Below, in pieces: positions 24,118 to 33,115 of a stretch of DNA of 64,000 nt. The stretch covers positions 186,001 to 250,000 of the forward strand of contig CACYSQ010000001.1 of NCBI GenBank assembly GCA_902777125.1. Direction: 5' to 3'. Positions within the stretch are counted from its first letter, which is position 1; each line of letters begins with the position of its first letter. Under the pieces are notes generated by a model that was not told the origin of the DNA, made no database searches, and saw only the letters and a program-made list of their open reading frames with translations. The position numbers and the translations under genes are program-made. The stretch is from Ruminococcus flavefaciens. GTDB taxonomy: Bacteria > Bacillota > Clostridia > Oscillospirales > Ruminococcaceae.

Positions 24118-24822
24118 ATGAAAAGAACAATTTTGATCACATTATTATGTGCGCTTGCTATGAGCGCGGCTGGCTGCGGAAGTGGCAGCAGCTCATCATC
24201 TGAGGCGAAAACCACTGCTGCGGCTTCAACTGCGACTGCTTCCACGGAAGCTGGGACTGAAGCTGTTACGACGACTAAGAAGACAGAAGTAACAACAACA
24301 ACTGCTGCTGTTACTGAAGCTCCCACAGAAACCGAGAGCCAGACAGATGCGCCGTTTACCGATGCACCTTCCGCGGAGGAGGCAAAGGAGATCGCAGAAG
24401 CTCTTGAGATCATTGACAGAATGCAGAACGGTGCATTCATACGCGACGATTCGGATAAATATGTAAGTGATAACGGTACCGAATACTTCAATGTGGAGAT
24501 CCCCGGATTATCAAGCATTGCGGATATCGAAGCTTACATGAACAAGTATATGACTGCGTCATTCATAAGCGACAATTACGCAGATGTTATCGGCACAGAT
24601 GATCCTGTCTTCATAGAAAAGGACGGAAAGCTTTACGGAAAGGTCGTCGGACGCGGAAGACGTTTCAGCTTAAGCAACCCTGAGCCAAGGATAGAGGCAA
24701 CATTCACAGGCGGTTATTCACTGTTTGTGGATTATAATGATTACGGCGCACCGGCAACGCTCGAGATATGTGTTATCCCGGACAGCGGCTGGAAGATATG
24801 CAATCTTTCCTTCGGTCTGTGA
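24118..24822 (+). CDS. Secreted lipoprotein, possibly IseA/DL-endopeptidase-inhibitor type
   Basis: This 234-residue lipoprotein has a signal with lipobox SAAGC (Cys20), a Ser/Thr/Ala-rich linker to about residue 85 and a C-terminal domain of about 145 residues. The segment DIEAYMNKYMTASFISDNYAD followed by FIEKDGKLYGKVVGRG recalls the IseA fold, whose members inhibit D,L-endopeptidases; I cannot verify this without a profile search. Acting outside the membrane on the cell wall would suit the many wall genes nearby. AAGGAG precedes the ATG. Confidence 0.7.
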   Translation: MKRTILITLLCALAMSAAGCGSGSSSSSEAKTTAAASTATASTEAGTEAVTTTKKTEVTTTTAAVTEAPTETESQTDAPFTDAPSAEEAKEIAEALEIIDRMQNGAFIRDDSDKYVSDNGTEYFNVEIPGLSSIADIEAYMNKYMTASFISDNYADVIGTDDPVFIEKDGKLYGKVVGRGRRFSLSNPEPRIEATFTGGYSLFVDYNDYGAPATLEICVIPDSGWKICNLSFGL

Positions 24823-24911
24823 TATCCGGCGGCAAAGTGACGTTTCGGTGACGGAATAATGAAAGCTTCGTGACCCGAAGATAATATTTCTGTTACATTT
24901 GTATATTGTGC

Positions 24912-24940
24912 TTGACAAACTGTCCCTTTCTGAGTATAAT
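24912..24940 (+). promoter_or_regulatory. Promoter for the cohesin-like lipoprotein
   Basis: Perfect TTGACA (24912-24917) and TATAAT (24935-24940), 17 bp apart. The leader of about 105 bases to the ATG contains a small inverted repeat (CAGCGG/CCGCTG) but no recognised riboswitch. Confidence 0.85.
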
Positions 24941-25053
24941 AAGTATTGCGGAATATTCGTAACTGCATAAGAGTGCAGCGGACGGCACTTCCCGCTGTAC
25001 ATTAGCTTCTCCGGCAGGCACCGGGGATAATATACATGAAAGGAATTACAATA

Positions 25054-25938
25054 ATGAATAATTTAAAAAAGAGGATAATAGCTCTGGCAGCATTCATGTG
25101 TGTTGCTGTAGCTTCATTCGCAAGCTGCTCCAGCAGCAAGAGCTCGACAGATAAGGCTGACGTTGCCGGCGATGATGTTATCGCGATCAATACCGATGCA
25201 AACGGCAACATGGTCGCTGCTCCCTTGCAGGACGGTTCCCCTGAGAGCGGCATTCTCAGTATCCCCGAAATCAATGCTCCCGACCCTGTAAAGCCTGCTG
25301 AGCCCGAAACAGAGTACGTTCCAGCAACCGATGCGAACGGTCAGGCTGTTACTGAGTACGTTCCAGCAACCGATGCGAACGGTCAGGCTGTTACCGAGGC
25401 AGGCGGACAGGTCGTTACCACTGCTTTGCAGGTAACACAGGCTGTTACCGTTGCCTCCACAGAGGACGACTACGTTGACGATACACAGATGAGATACATC
25501 TTCTGGCTCGATATCGAGAAGGACATTGATTACAAGTTCGAGGGCAAGTTCGTAAAGGTAAGCTTCAAGGTAAAGGATAACGCAGCAGAGAGAGTTTACC
25601 CGATCACGATAGATCCCGATCTCTCAACAGTAGGAGGAAAGAGCCTCAACAGAAGCGTCAAGGTAGTGAACGGTGCTATCGGCGTAGGCAAGCAGGTAGA
25701 GGCACAGGACGTCTCCAATATTGATGGCCCTGTTATATATGCAGACAAGGTCAATGCAAACAAGGGCGATACTATCGACTTCTACATCAGCTTCGACAAG
25801 AACCCCGGCGTTGCAGCTATCATGACATGGGTAACATACGATGCAAACGCTTTCGAGTGGCTCGGAATAAAGCCCTGCGGCGAGTTTGAGCCCATTGCAA
25901 ATACGCGTACACAGTCAGGCGGCACTAACGGAAAATAA
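25054..25938 (+). CDS. Lipoprotein with an apparently circularly permuted cohesin-like domain
   Basis: This 294-residue protein has a lipoprotein signal (lipobox FASC), a linker with two copies of a 14-residue TEYVPATDANGQAV repeat, and a beta-rich region. Residues about 145-220 look like the C-terminal half of a cohesin (GKFVKVSFKVKDNA, YPITIDPD, VVNGAIGVG). They are followed by what looks like the N-terminal half of one (VNANKGDTIDFYISF, PGVAAIMTWVTYDANAFEW), and the protein ends soon after. The halves are in reversed order, as in a circular permutation. If functional it could anchor dockerin proteins such as those at 8462 and 54881 to the cell membrane. AAAGGA precedes the chosen ATG; an upstream ATG overlaps that site. 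Confidence 0.75.
   Translation: MNNLKKRIIALAAFMCVAVASFASCSSSKSSTDKADVAGDDVIAINTDANGNMVAAPLQDGSPESGILSIPEINAPDPVKPAEPETEYVPATDANGQAVTEYVPATDANGQAVTEAGGQVVTTALQVTQAVTVASTEDDYVDDTQMRYIFWLDIEKDIDYKFEGKFVKVSFKVKDNAAERVYPITIDPDLSTVGGKSLNRSVKVVNGAIGVGKQVEAQDVSNIDGPVIYADKVNANKGDTIDFYISFDKNPGVAAIMTWVTYDANAFEWLGIKPCGEFEPIANTRTQSGGTNGK
25312..25394 (+). repeat. In-frame 42-bp tandem repeat in the lipoprotein linker
   Basis: Two nearly identical 42-bp units start at 25312 and 25354 and encode the repeated 14-residue linker segment. Length variation here would change the spacer between anchor and cohesin-like domain without a frameshift. Confidence 0.85.
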
Positions 25939-25948
25939 GCCAATATCT

Positions 25949-25979
25949 CAGGCGGACAGGAATGTCCGCCTGTTTTTTT
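25949..25979 (+). terminator. Terminator after the cohesin-like lipoprotein
   Basis: A 10-bp perfect stem CAGGCGGACA/TGTCCGCCTG with loop GGAA and a TTTTTTT run. Confidence 0.92.
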
Positions 25980-26010
25980 CTGAGTTATCAGAAAAATTTA
26001 TAAAAAGGGC

Positions 26011-26039
26011 TTGACAAACAAAAGATAACGTGCTATAAT
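26011..26039 (+). promoter_or_regulatory. Promoter for the cysK leader and cysK
   Basis: Perfect TTGACA (26011-26016) and TATAAT (26034-26039), 17 bp apart, 146 bases before the cysK ATG. Confidence 0.88.
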
Positions 26040-26090
26040 ACAAACATACCAAACACATAGGTGATATAGTAAATACTATGAGGTGACAAT

Positions 26091-26126
26091 ATGAGCATAT
26101 ATTTCAAGAGACGATGTTGCCGCTGA
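26091..26126 (+). CDS. Candidate cysteine leader peptide (uORF) of cysK
   Basis: An ATG with a good ribosome-binding site (AGGTG, 5-base spacing) opens an 11-codon frame, MSIYFKRRCCR, ending in TGA 58 bases before cysK. The adjacent Cys codons (TGT TGC) flanked by Arg fit a ribosome-stalling sensor of cysteinyl-tRNA supply ahead of a cysteine-biosynthesis gene. No obvious terminator or anti-terminator pair lies between them, so control would be by mRNA folding, translation or Rho. The first four codons resemble the cysK start (MSIY), which raises the option of a duplicated start region. Function is inferred. Confidence 0.6.
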   Translation: MSIYFKRRCCR

Positions 26127-26184
26127 ATGCAGCTTCATACGTCCGTAAAACCAATGACAAATTTTATTATAAGGAGTAATTATT

Positions 26185-27111
26185 ATGAGCATCTATAAGA
26201 ATATCACAGACCTCATCGGAGGTACACCCCTTCTTGAACTTACAAACATCGAGAAAAGCTACGACCTCAACGCTAAGATCGTTGCAAAGCTTGAGTATTT
26301 CAACCCCGCAGGAAGCGTTAAGGACAGGATCGCTAAGGCTATGATCGACGACGCTGAGCACAAGGGACTCCTCAAGCCCGGCAGTGTTATAATCGAGCCT
26401 ACCAGCGGAAATACCGGTATCGGTCTTGCTTCCGTTGCAGCTTCAAGAGGCTACCGTCTTATCATCGCAATGCCAGAGACCATGAGCGTTGAGCGCAGAA
26501 ACCTCATGAAGGCTTACGGCGCTGAGCTCGTCCTCACAGAGGGCTCAAAGGGCATGAAGGGTGCTATCGCAAAGGCTGAGGAGCTTGCTGCCGAGATACC
26601 AAACAGCTTCATTCCCTCACAGTTCACAAACCCTGCTAACCCTGCTATCCATGAGCGCACAACAGGTGTCGAGATCTGGGACGATACCGACGGAAAGGTA
26701 GATATCTTCGTTGCAGGCGTTGGTACAGGCGGTACTATCAGCGGTACAGGTGCATATCTCAAGTCCAAGAACCCCGATGTCAAGGTAGTTGCAGTTGAAC
26801 CCAAGGGCTCACCTGTGCTCTCCGAGGGCACGGCAGGTCCCCACAAGATACAGGGTATCGGTGCAGGCTTCGTTCCCGAGACTCTTAACACAGGCATCTA
26901 CGATGAGGTCATCGCTGTTGGCAACGAGGAGGCATTCGAGACGGGCAGAAGCATCGCAAGAAACGAGGGCGTTCTTGTCGGAATATCCTCCGGTGCAGCT
27001 GTATGGGCAGCTATCCAGCTTGCCAAGAGACCCGAGAACAAGGGCAAGACCATCGTTGCACTTCTTCCGGATACAGGTGAGCGTTACCTTTCAACTCCCA
27101 TGTTTGAATAA
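26185..27111 (+). CDS. cysK: Cysteine synthase A (O-acetylserine sulfhydrylase)
   Basis: This 308-residue PLP enzyme makes cysteine from O-acetylserine and sulfide. The PLP lysine is K46 in [10 protein letters not shown], the acetylserine-binding loop is TSGNTG at 73-78, and the phosphate loop is [12 protein letters not shown]. The C-terminal DTGERYLST is typical of CysK. AAGGAG precedes the ATG. It is monocistronic with a long leader carrying a small Cys-Cys frame and with two terminators behind it; no cysE is adjacent. Confidence 0.96.
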   Translation: MSIYKNITDLIGGTPLLELTNIEKSYDLNAKIVAKLEYFNPAGSVKDRIAKAMIDDAEHKGLLKPGSVIIEPTSGNTGIGLASVAASRGYRLIIAMPETMSVERRNLMKAYGAELVLTEGSKGMKGAIAKAEELAAEIPNSFIPSQFTNPANPAIHERTTGVEIWDDTDGKVDIFVAGVGTGGTISGTGAYLKSKNPDVKVVAVEPKGSPVLSEGTAGPHKIQGIGAGFVPETLNTGIYDEVIAVGNEEAFETGRSIARNEGVLVGISSGAAVWAAIQLAKRPENKGKTIVALLPDTGERYLSTPMFE

Positions 27112-27118
27112 TGTGCAG

Positions 27119-27186
27119 GGCGCGGCTTTGACCGCGCCTTTTTTTGTGCAGCTATCCGCCGTCAGCTTGAAGCCGACGGCTTTTTT
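27119..27186 (+). terminator. Tandem terminators after cysK
   Basis: GGCGCGG/CCGCGCC (27119-27138) followed by TTTTTTT, then a second hairpin GCCGTC/GACGGC (27158-27180) followed by TTTTTT. Confidence 0.9.
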
Positions 27187-27226
27187 GTCCGCGCAAAAAA
27201 GTGTCCCGCTTTTTTCGTAGAAAATA

Positions 27227-27255
27227 TTGTAATTTTATGAAAAATATGCTATAAT
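27227..27255 (+). promoter_or_regulatory. Promoter for the giant helicase gene
   Basis: TTGTAA (27227-27232) and TATAAT (27250-27255), 17 bp apart, 42 bases before the ATG. Confidence 0.75.
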
Positions 27256-27296
27256 AACTATGTATATCATTGCGTTTATGCAGATCGGAGAGAATT

Positions 27297-30200
27297 ATGG
27301 AAAGACCTATCACTATAAGCGGCACTATGACTGCCGGGATAAACTTCGCTATGCAGCAGAACTACGTTCCGATTTTCCGCGGACTTACTGCGGTGAACGA
27401 TTCCGATGAGGTCATACCCGGCGTAAGGCTCAGGATAAGCTTCGAGCCGGAGTTCGCCCGTACCTACGAGACTGTTCCGGCAGACCTCAGACCCGGTCAG
27501 CCCGTAGAATTTTCACCTGTAAATATAGTCATGAACCCGGATTATCTCTTCGGACTTACCGAGAAGATAGTCGGAAGTGTCATCATCGAGGCTCTGCGCG
27601 GTGAGGAGGTCCTCGCCTCCGAAACACGGAGCATAGAGCTTCTCGCCTACGACCAGTGGACCGGCGTGAACTTTATGCCGGAAATGGCGGCTGCTTTCGT
27701 CATGCCCAATCACCCGAGGGTCAAGGAGATAGTCTCCGCGGCGAGCCTCTACCTCCAGAAGTGGACCGGCGACCCTTCCTTTACGGGCTACCAGTCCAAG
27801 AACCCCAACATCGTGAAGCAGCAGATGGGAGCGGTCTATGCGGCTTTGCAGGAGGCTAACATTGCCTATACTATGCCGCCTGCGAGCTATGAGGAGGCTC
27901 AGAGGATACGCACTCCCGATGCGGTACTTGAGGGCAAGTCCGGTACCTGTCTCGACCTTGCGGTACTGTACTGCTCATGCCTTGAGGCTATCGGTCTGAA
28001 CCCAATGCTCGTTCTGGTCAAGGGTCACGCTTTTGCAGCCTGCTGGCTGGAGAACGAGACCTTCCCGGATTCGCTCCAGTTCGATATGGCAGCGCTGACG
28101 AAGCGTATCGCACACGGTATCGACGCTGTATGCGCGGTCGAGTGTACGGACTTCGTTGCCGGCAGGAGCGTGGACTTCAACACTGCTGAAAAACACGCGG
28201 CAGCTCACCTCAGCGACCAGTCAGATTTTTACTTTGCGATAGATATTATCCGTACACGTTCCGGCGGCATAAGACCCATGCCCTCGCGTGTTGCGGACAA
28301 CGGCAGCTTCAAGGCTGTTGACTACGGCGAGAGGAAGGACAAGGAGATAACTGCCGCCCCGGACGAGCTTCAGATCATCGGTCAGGGCGCACTCAGCGAG
28401 CGCGAGGTCACAAAGCAGGTGCTCTGGGAGAGAAAGCTCCTCGACCTCAGTCTCAGGAACAGCCTGCTCAATTTCCGTCCGAACGCAATGAGCGTTCAGC
28501 TCATGACCGACAGCCTCGGCACTCTCGAGGACGAGATGTCGAAGGGCGAGGAGTTCCGCGTTATGCCTGCACCGAACGATATGGTACTGACCGCGGCGGA
28601 CAGCAAGATCTACGAGATGGAGAACGAACGTGACCGCATCTCGGATATTGCTGCGACCGAATTCAAGAGCCGCCGTCTGAGGTCGTACCTCAGCGAGAGC
28701 GAGCTCGACCGCATAATGAAAAAGCTCCACCGTCAGGCTAAGGTCAGCCTCGAGGAAAACGGCGTAAATACGATATATCTTGCGCTTGGCTTCCTGCGTT
28801 GGTTCGAGACCGACAAGAGCGATAAGGCGAGGTATGCACCGCTGGTGCTCATTCCCGTGGACATCACCCGCAAGGTCCAGGAGAAGGCTTACTCCATTTC
28901 TATCCGCGATGAGGATACGCAGGTCAACATCACCATGCTCGAAATGCTCCGCCAGTTCTTCGGCATCGACATAAAGGGTCTCGACCCTGTTCCGGAGGAC
29001 GAGAACGGCGTCAACCTCGACCTCATTTTCAGCGTTATCCGTCAGGGCGTAATGGCTCAGCCGCGCTGGGATATCGAGGAATACGCCTTCATCGGACAGT
29101 TCTCCTTCAACCGCTTCATCATGTGGAACGATATCCGCAACCGTGCGGATGAGCTTGCGAAGAACAAGGTCGTTGCGAGCCTCATCTCGGGCAAGACCGA
29201 GTGGAGCGAGGGCAATATCGACATCTCTCCGGCAGAGCTCGACAGCAATGTTTCACCGACTGAGCTCGCTGTTCCGCTGAGTGCCGATTCATCGCAGCTT
29301 GCCGCGGTCTACGCCGCCTCACAGGGCAAGAGCTTCGTCCTCCACGGACCTCCCGGAAGCGGTAAGTCGCAGACTATCACCAACATGATAGCGAGCGCCC
29401 TTTATCACGGAAAATCCGTGCTTTTCGTGGCGGAAAAAATGGCTGCCCTCTCGGTAGTTGAAAAGAGACTGAACAAGGTCGGTCTCGGACCGTTCTGCCT
29501 CGAGCTGCACTCGAATAAAGCCCAGAAACGTGCCGTTCTCAATCAGCTCGACGAGACACTGAACGTCGGCAGGATAAAGCACCCGCAGGAGTACAAGGCT
29601 CAGGCTGAGAAAATAGCCGAAATGCGCCGCGAACTCAACGGCACTATGGAGGAGATCCACAAGCAGCGCGGCTTCGGAATGTCCATGTACAGCGCCGCGG
29701 TGCTCTATGAGCAGAACCGTGAGCACGGCGGAAAGTTCACCTTTACGCCGGAACAGATAGCCTCTATGAGCGAGGGCTCGTACTCGCAGTGGAGGGAGAT
29801 ACTCGAAAGCCTTGCGGCTGCCGGCAGGGAGTTCGGCGATGTCACCGCAACTCCGCTGAACGCCTGCGCCCTTGACCACTGCGGTCCCGGAACGAGGGAG
29901 GAGATAGAGGGTAAGCTCACCGCTCTGAAAAAGCTCCTCGCGGCAGCCGGCGACGATACAAGACAGCTTGCGGCTTTCTGCGGCACAGACGAGCTGACCT
30001 ACCCTCAGTGCAGGGCGGCGGCAGAGATACTTTCGTGCGCCTCAGCGGAGGGCTATGTCCTTCCGGCGGTTGTCAGCGGCGGCGAGTGGGATATAAGGAA
30101 AGCGCCTGCCGAGCATCTTATCGAGTGCGGCAGGGAGTACAAGGCGAAAAAGGCGGAGGTGCTTGAGAAATTCGAGCCGTCCGTGCTTGCCTACGACAGC

Positions 30201-33095
30201 AGCGGCGCACTTGTGAACTGGAAGACCGCTCAGAGCAAGTGGTTCATGTCGAAGTTCTTCAAGAGCAAGAAGCTCGTGAATGAGCTTGCCGCCCACTCTA
30301 AATCCTCCGGTACCGTCACAAAGGGCAATATCGTGGGACACTACGAAGAGCTCAACCGTCTCGGCGAGCTCACAAGGGAGATAAAGGAAGCTCCCGCAGA
30401 GGTGACGTCCGTATTCGGCGCACTCTGGTTCGGCGAGGACACAGACTGGGATATGCTCGCACAGGCTGCGGCACTTTCCGGCGATATACGCGAAAAAATA
30501 ACCTCCGCACCTCTTTCCGGAGAGCAGAAGCTCCGCCTTGCCGAGGCTGTCGTGAACGGCTTCGGTGAGCCGTCGAAGAAGGCTGAGAGCAGGGTGATGA
30601 CCGAGAAGCTCACTGCGGACTATTCCGCACTTGATGCCGCGGTCGATGAGCTCGAAAACCAGTACGGCTTCATTCCGGAGAGGCTCATTTCCGGCGAAAG
30701 CTGGAGCGATTTCGGCATAGACAAGTCCGATGCGATAATCGGAGCACTTCCTCGTCTCAAGGAGTGGACCGGCATCGTTACCGTTTGCAGCAGGCTCCGT
30801 GAGCTCGGTATCGGCAACGTCGCGGACGCTTACCTCGCGGGAAGCGTTCCCACAGACGAGCTTATCCGTGCATTCGACTGCGACCTCGGAAGGGCTCTCG
30901 TTACAGACGTTATATCCCATAGCAGCGAGCTTTCACGCTTTCAGGGGACTCTCTTTGAGGACACCATCAGACGCTTCGGCGAGACCCTTGACAAGTTCAG
31001 CAGCCTGACCATGCAGGAGCTTGTGGCTGAGCTCTCAGCGAAGGTGCCTGCCGCAGGAACGGCTGCCGGAAGCTCGGAGATAGGCATTCTACAGAAGGCG
31101 ATAAAGAGCAACGGCCGCATGATGTCCATACGCAAGCTCTTTGACAGCATACCCAATCTTCTCAGGAGAATGTGTCCGGTAATGCTCATGAGCCCGATAT
31201 CCGTGGCTCAGTACATCGACCCGGCTTACCCGAAATTCGACCTCGTCATATTCGATGAGGCTTCACAGCTCCCGACCTGCGAGGCTGTAGGCGCGATCGC
31301 AAGAGGCGAGAACGTCATAGTTGTCGGCGACCCGAAGCAGCTCCCTCCGACGAGCTTCTTCAGCTCCAATCAGGTGGACGAGGAGAACTACGAAAAGGAG
31401 GACCTCGAAAGCGTTCTGGACGACTGCCTTGCACTCTCCATGCCGCAGAAGCATCTGCTCTGGCACTACCGTTCGCGCCACGAGAGCCTCATAGCATACA
31501 GCAATATCAAGTATTACGACGGCAAGCTCTTCACGTTCCCGTCGCCTGACGATCAGGTTTCGGAGGTAAGCTGGGTACACGTTGAGGGCTACTACGACAA
31601 GGGCTCGACCAAGACCAACAAGGCTGAGGCAAAGGCTATAGTTGACGAGATATCGCGCAGACTCCGCGATCCCGAGCTGAGAAAGCTCAGCATCGGCGTT
31701 GTAACGTTCAGTATGCCGCAGCAGAACCTCGTTGACGATATGCTCATGGACGCCTTCCGGAACGAGCCGGAGCTGGAGACCTTTGCAAACGAGCAGTATG
31801 AGCCTATCCTCATCAAGAACCTTGAAAATGTACAGGGCGATGAGCGTGACGTCATCATGTTCTCTATCGGCTACGGTCCGGACAAGGAGGGCAAGGTCTC
31901 GATGAACTTCGGTCCCCTCAACCGCGACGGCGGCTGGAGACGTCTGAATGTAGCGATATCGCGTTCAAAGTGTCAGATGATAGTATTCTCGACCATTTCG
32001 CCCGATCAGATCGACCTTTCGAGAACACGGTCTGACGGTGTTGAGGGACTTAAAGGCTTCCTCGAATTTGCCGCAAAGGGCAGGAGCGCACTTGCGGTAC
32101 GCGGAGGTTCTTCCGCTGCGAGCAACGGCTTCGGCGAGGCAGTTGCCGCAGAGCTCGAAAAGATCGGCTACAAGGCAAAGTGCAGCGTAGGCTGTTCGGA
32201 CTACAAGATCGACGTTGCGGTCTGCGACCCGGACGATCCCGAGAGGTATATCCTCGCGATAAACTGCGGAAGTATGTCGTCCTATATCAACGGCACTGCA
32301 AGCGACAGAACGCTCTCGCAGCCGTCTGTTCTGAAGGGGCTCGGCTGGAAGACCATGAACGTCTATATCCTCGACTGGCTCGATAACCGCGAGCGCGTTA
32401 TCGGCAGGATAAAGGACGAGATCGAAAAGGCTGTCAAGGCAAAGCGAGATCCCGGAAGCGTTCCGGCTGAACCGGCAAAGCCTAAGCAGGAGCTTGTTTT
32501 TGAGCAGGAGCAGCCCGTTCAGCTCGCCGACCTGTGCGATAAGTACACGAGCTTCGCGGTGAAGTCCTACGGAGTTTCCGAGAACTTCAACGATGCAAAC
32601 AGCGCAAAGATAGTCAAGTGCGTAAGCGATGTCCTGAAAGCGGAGGCGCCTGTCAGCAGGAACGTTCTTGCGAAGAAGGTCTTCGCCTGCTGGGGCATCA
32701 CAAGACCCGGTGCGGCTATGAAAAAGACCCTCGATGCAGCTATCGGGAAGGCTCCGCACGGCACTACCTTCATGGGCGAGGCTGAGTTCCTCTGGGCGCC
32801 GGAACAGGTGCCTGAGAGCTATGACACCTGCCGTACCGTATATGCGGACGGCGAAAAGCGCGATATCGCGGATATCCCTCCGCAGGAGCTCGCTGCCGGC
32901 ATAAAGCGTCTCATGGCGCGTCAGATCGCTATGCAGCGCGAGGACCTTCTCCGCGAGACCTCCCGTCTCTTTGGCTATACAAGAATGACACCGGCTGTTG
33001 AAACGGCAATGTCACTTGGCATCAGGGAGGCTAAGAGCCGCGGCTTCATAGCCTTTGGCGAGGACGGAAAAGTTACATTTGTGGAAAAGCAGTAA
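27297..33095 (+). CDS. Giant DUF4011/superfamily 1 helicase with degenerate Vsr-like nuclease and DUF3320 domains
   Basis: This 1932-residue protein has several domains. An N-terminal region contains a transglutaminase-like stretch (GTCLDLA near residue 217, GHAFAACW near 243). A DUF4011-type segment follows at about 375-560. The superfamily 1 helicase core has Walker A GPPGSGKSQT near 684, Walker B VIFDEASQ near 1317, GDPKQLPPT, HYRSRHESL, ENVQGDERD and LNVAISRSK. A Vsr/MTES_1575-like nuclease domain lies at about 1605-1710, and a DUF3320-like C-terminus at about 1868-1928. In the nuclease the usual IECDG-type catalytic strand reads INCGS, so acidic ligands are missing. Relatives are often found in defence regions, but here it is alone and 20 bases before murT. 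GGAGAG precedes the ATG. Confidence 0.85.
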   Translation: MERPITISGTMTAGINFAMQQNYVPIFRGLTAVNDSDEVIPGVRLRISFEPEFARTYETVPADLRPGQPVEFSPVNIVMNPDYLFGLTEKIVGSVIIEALRGEEVLASETRSIELLAYDQWTGVNFMPEMAAAFVMPNHPRVKEIVSAASLYLQKWTGDPSFTGYQSKNPNIVKQQMGAVYAALQEANIAYTMPPASYEEAQRIRTPDAVLEGKSGTCLDLAVLYCSCLEAIGLNPMLVLVKGHAFAACWLENETFPDSLQFDMAALTKRIAHGIDAVCAVECTDFVAGRSVDFNTAEKHAAAHLSDQSDFYFAIDIIRTRSGGIRPMPSRVADNGSFKAVDYGERKDKEITAAPDELQIIGQGALSEREVTKQVLWERKLLDLSLRNSLLNFRPNAMSVQLMTDSLGTLEDEMSKGEEFRVMPAPNDMVLTAADSKIYEMENERDRISDIAATEFKSRRLRSYLSESELDRIMKKLHRQAKVSLEENGVNTIYLALGFLRWFETDKSDKARYAPLVLIPVDITRKVQEKAYSISIRDEDTQVNITMLEMLRQFFGIDIKGLDPVPEDENGVNLDLIFSVIRQGVMAQPRWDIEEYAFIGQFSFNRFIMWNDIRNRADELAKNKVVASLISGKTEWSEGNIDISPAELDSNVSPTELAVPLSADSSQLAAVYAASQGKSFVLHGPPGSGKSQTITNMIASALYHGKSVLFVAEKMAALSVVEKRLNKVGLGPFCLELHSNKAQKRAVLNQLDETLNVGRIKHPQEYKAQAEKIAEMRRELNGTMEEIHKQRGFGMSMYSAAVLYEQNREHGGKFTFTPEQIASMSEGSYSQWREILESLAAAGREFGDVTATPLNACALDHCGPGTREEIEGKLTALKKLLAAAGDDTRQLAAFCGTDELTYPQCRAAAEILSCASAEGYVLPAVVSGGEWDIRKAPAEHLIECGREYKAKKAEVLEKFEPSVLAYDSSGALVNWKTAQSKWFMSKFFKSKKLVNELAAHSKSSGTVTKGNIVGHYEELNRLGELTREIKEAPAEVTSVFGALWFGEDTDWDMLAQAAALSGDIREKITSAPLSGEQKLRLAEAVVNGFGEPSKKAESRVMTEKLTADYSALDAAVDELENQYGFIPERLISGESWSDFGIDKSDAIIGALPRLKEWTGIVTVCSRLRELGIGNVADAYLAGSVPTDELIRAFDCDLGRALVTDVISHSSELSRFQGTLFEDTIRRFGETLDKFSSLTMQELVAELSAKVPAAGTAAGSSEIGILQKAIKSNGRMMSIRKLFDSIPNLLRRMCPVMLMSPISVAQYIDPAYPKFDLVIFDEASQLPTCEAVGAIARGENVIVVGDPKQLPPTSFFSSNQVDEENYEKEDLESVLDDCLALSMPQKHLLWHYRSRHESLIAYSNIKYYDGKLFTFPSPDDQVSEVSWVHVEGYYDKGSTKTNKAEAKAIVDEISRRLRDPELRKLSIGVVTFSMPQQNLVDDMLMDAFRNEPELETFANEQYEPILIKNLENVQGDERDVIMFSIGYGPDKEGKVSMNFGPLNRDGGWRRLNVAISRSKCQMIVFSTISPDQIDLSRTRSDGVEGLKGFLEFAAKGRSALAVRGGSSAASNGFGEAVAAELEKIGYKAKCSVGCSDYKIDVAVCDPDDPERYILAINCGSMSSYINGTASDRTLSQPSVLKGLGWKTMNVYILDWLDNRERVIGRIKDEIEKAVKAKRDPGSVPAEPAKPKQELVFEQEQPVQLADLCDKYTSFAVKSYGVSENFNDANSAKIVKCVSDVLKAEAPVSRNVLAKKVFACWGITRPGAAMKKTLDAAIGKAPHGTTFMGEAEFLWAPEQVPESYDTCRTVYADGEKRDIADIPPQELAAGIKRLMARQIAMQREDLLRETSRLFGYTRMTPAVETAMSLGIREAKSRGFIAFGEDGKVTFVEKQ

Positions 33096-33115
33096 TACTG
33101 TACGGAGGCATAAAA

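Noticed and set aside
24941..25053. Riboswitch in the leader of the cohesin-like lipoprotein
   Set aside because: The leader has small pairings and CCGG words but does not match the cyclic-di-GMP or other aptamer cores I can recall.
25312..25394. CRISPR-like repeat
   Set aside because: Only two adjacent units without spacers, in frame with a protein linker.
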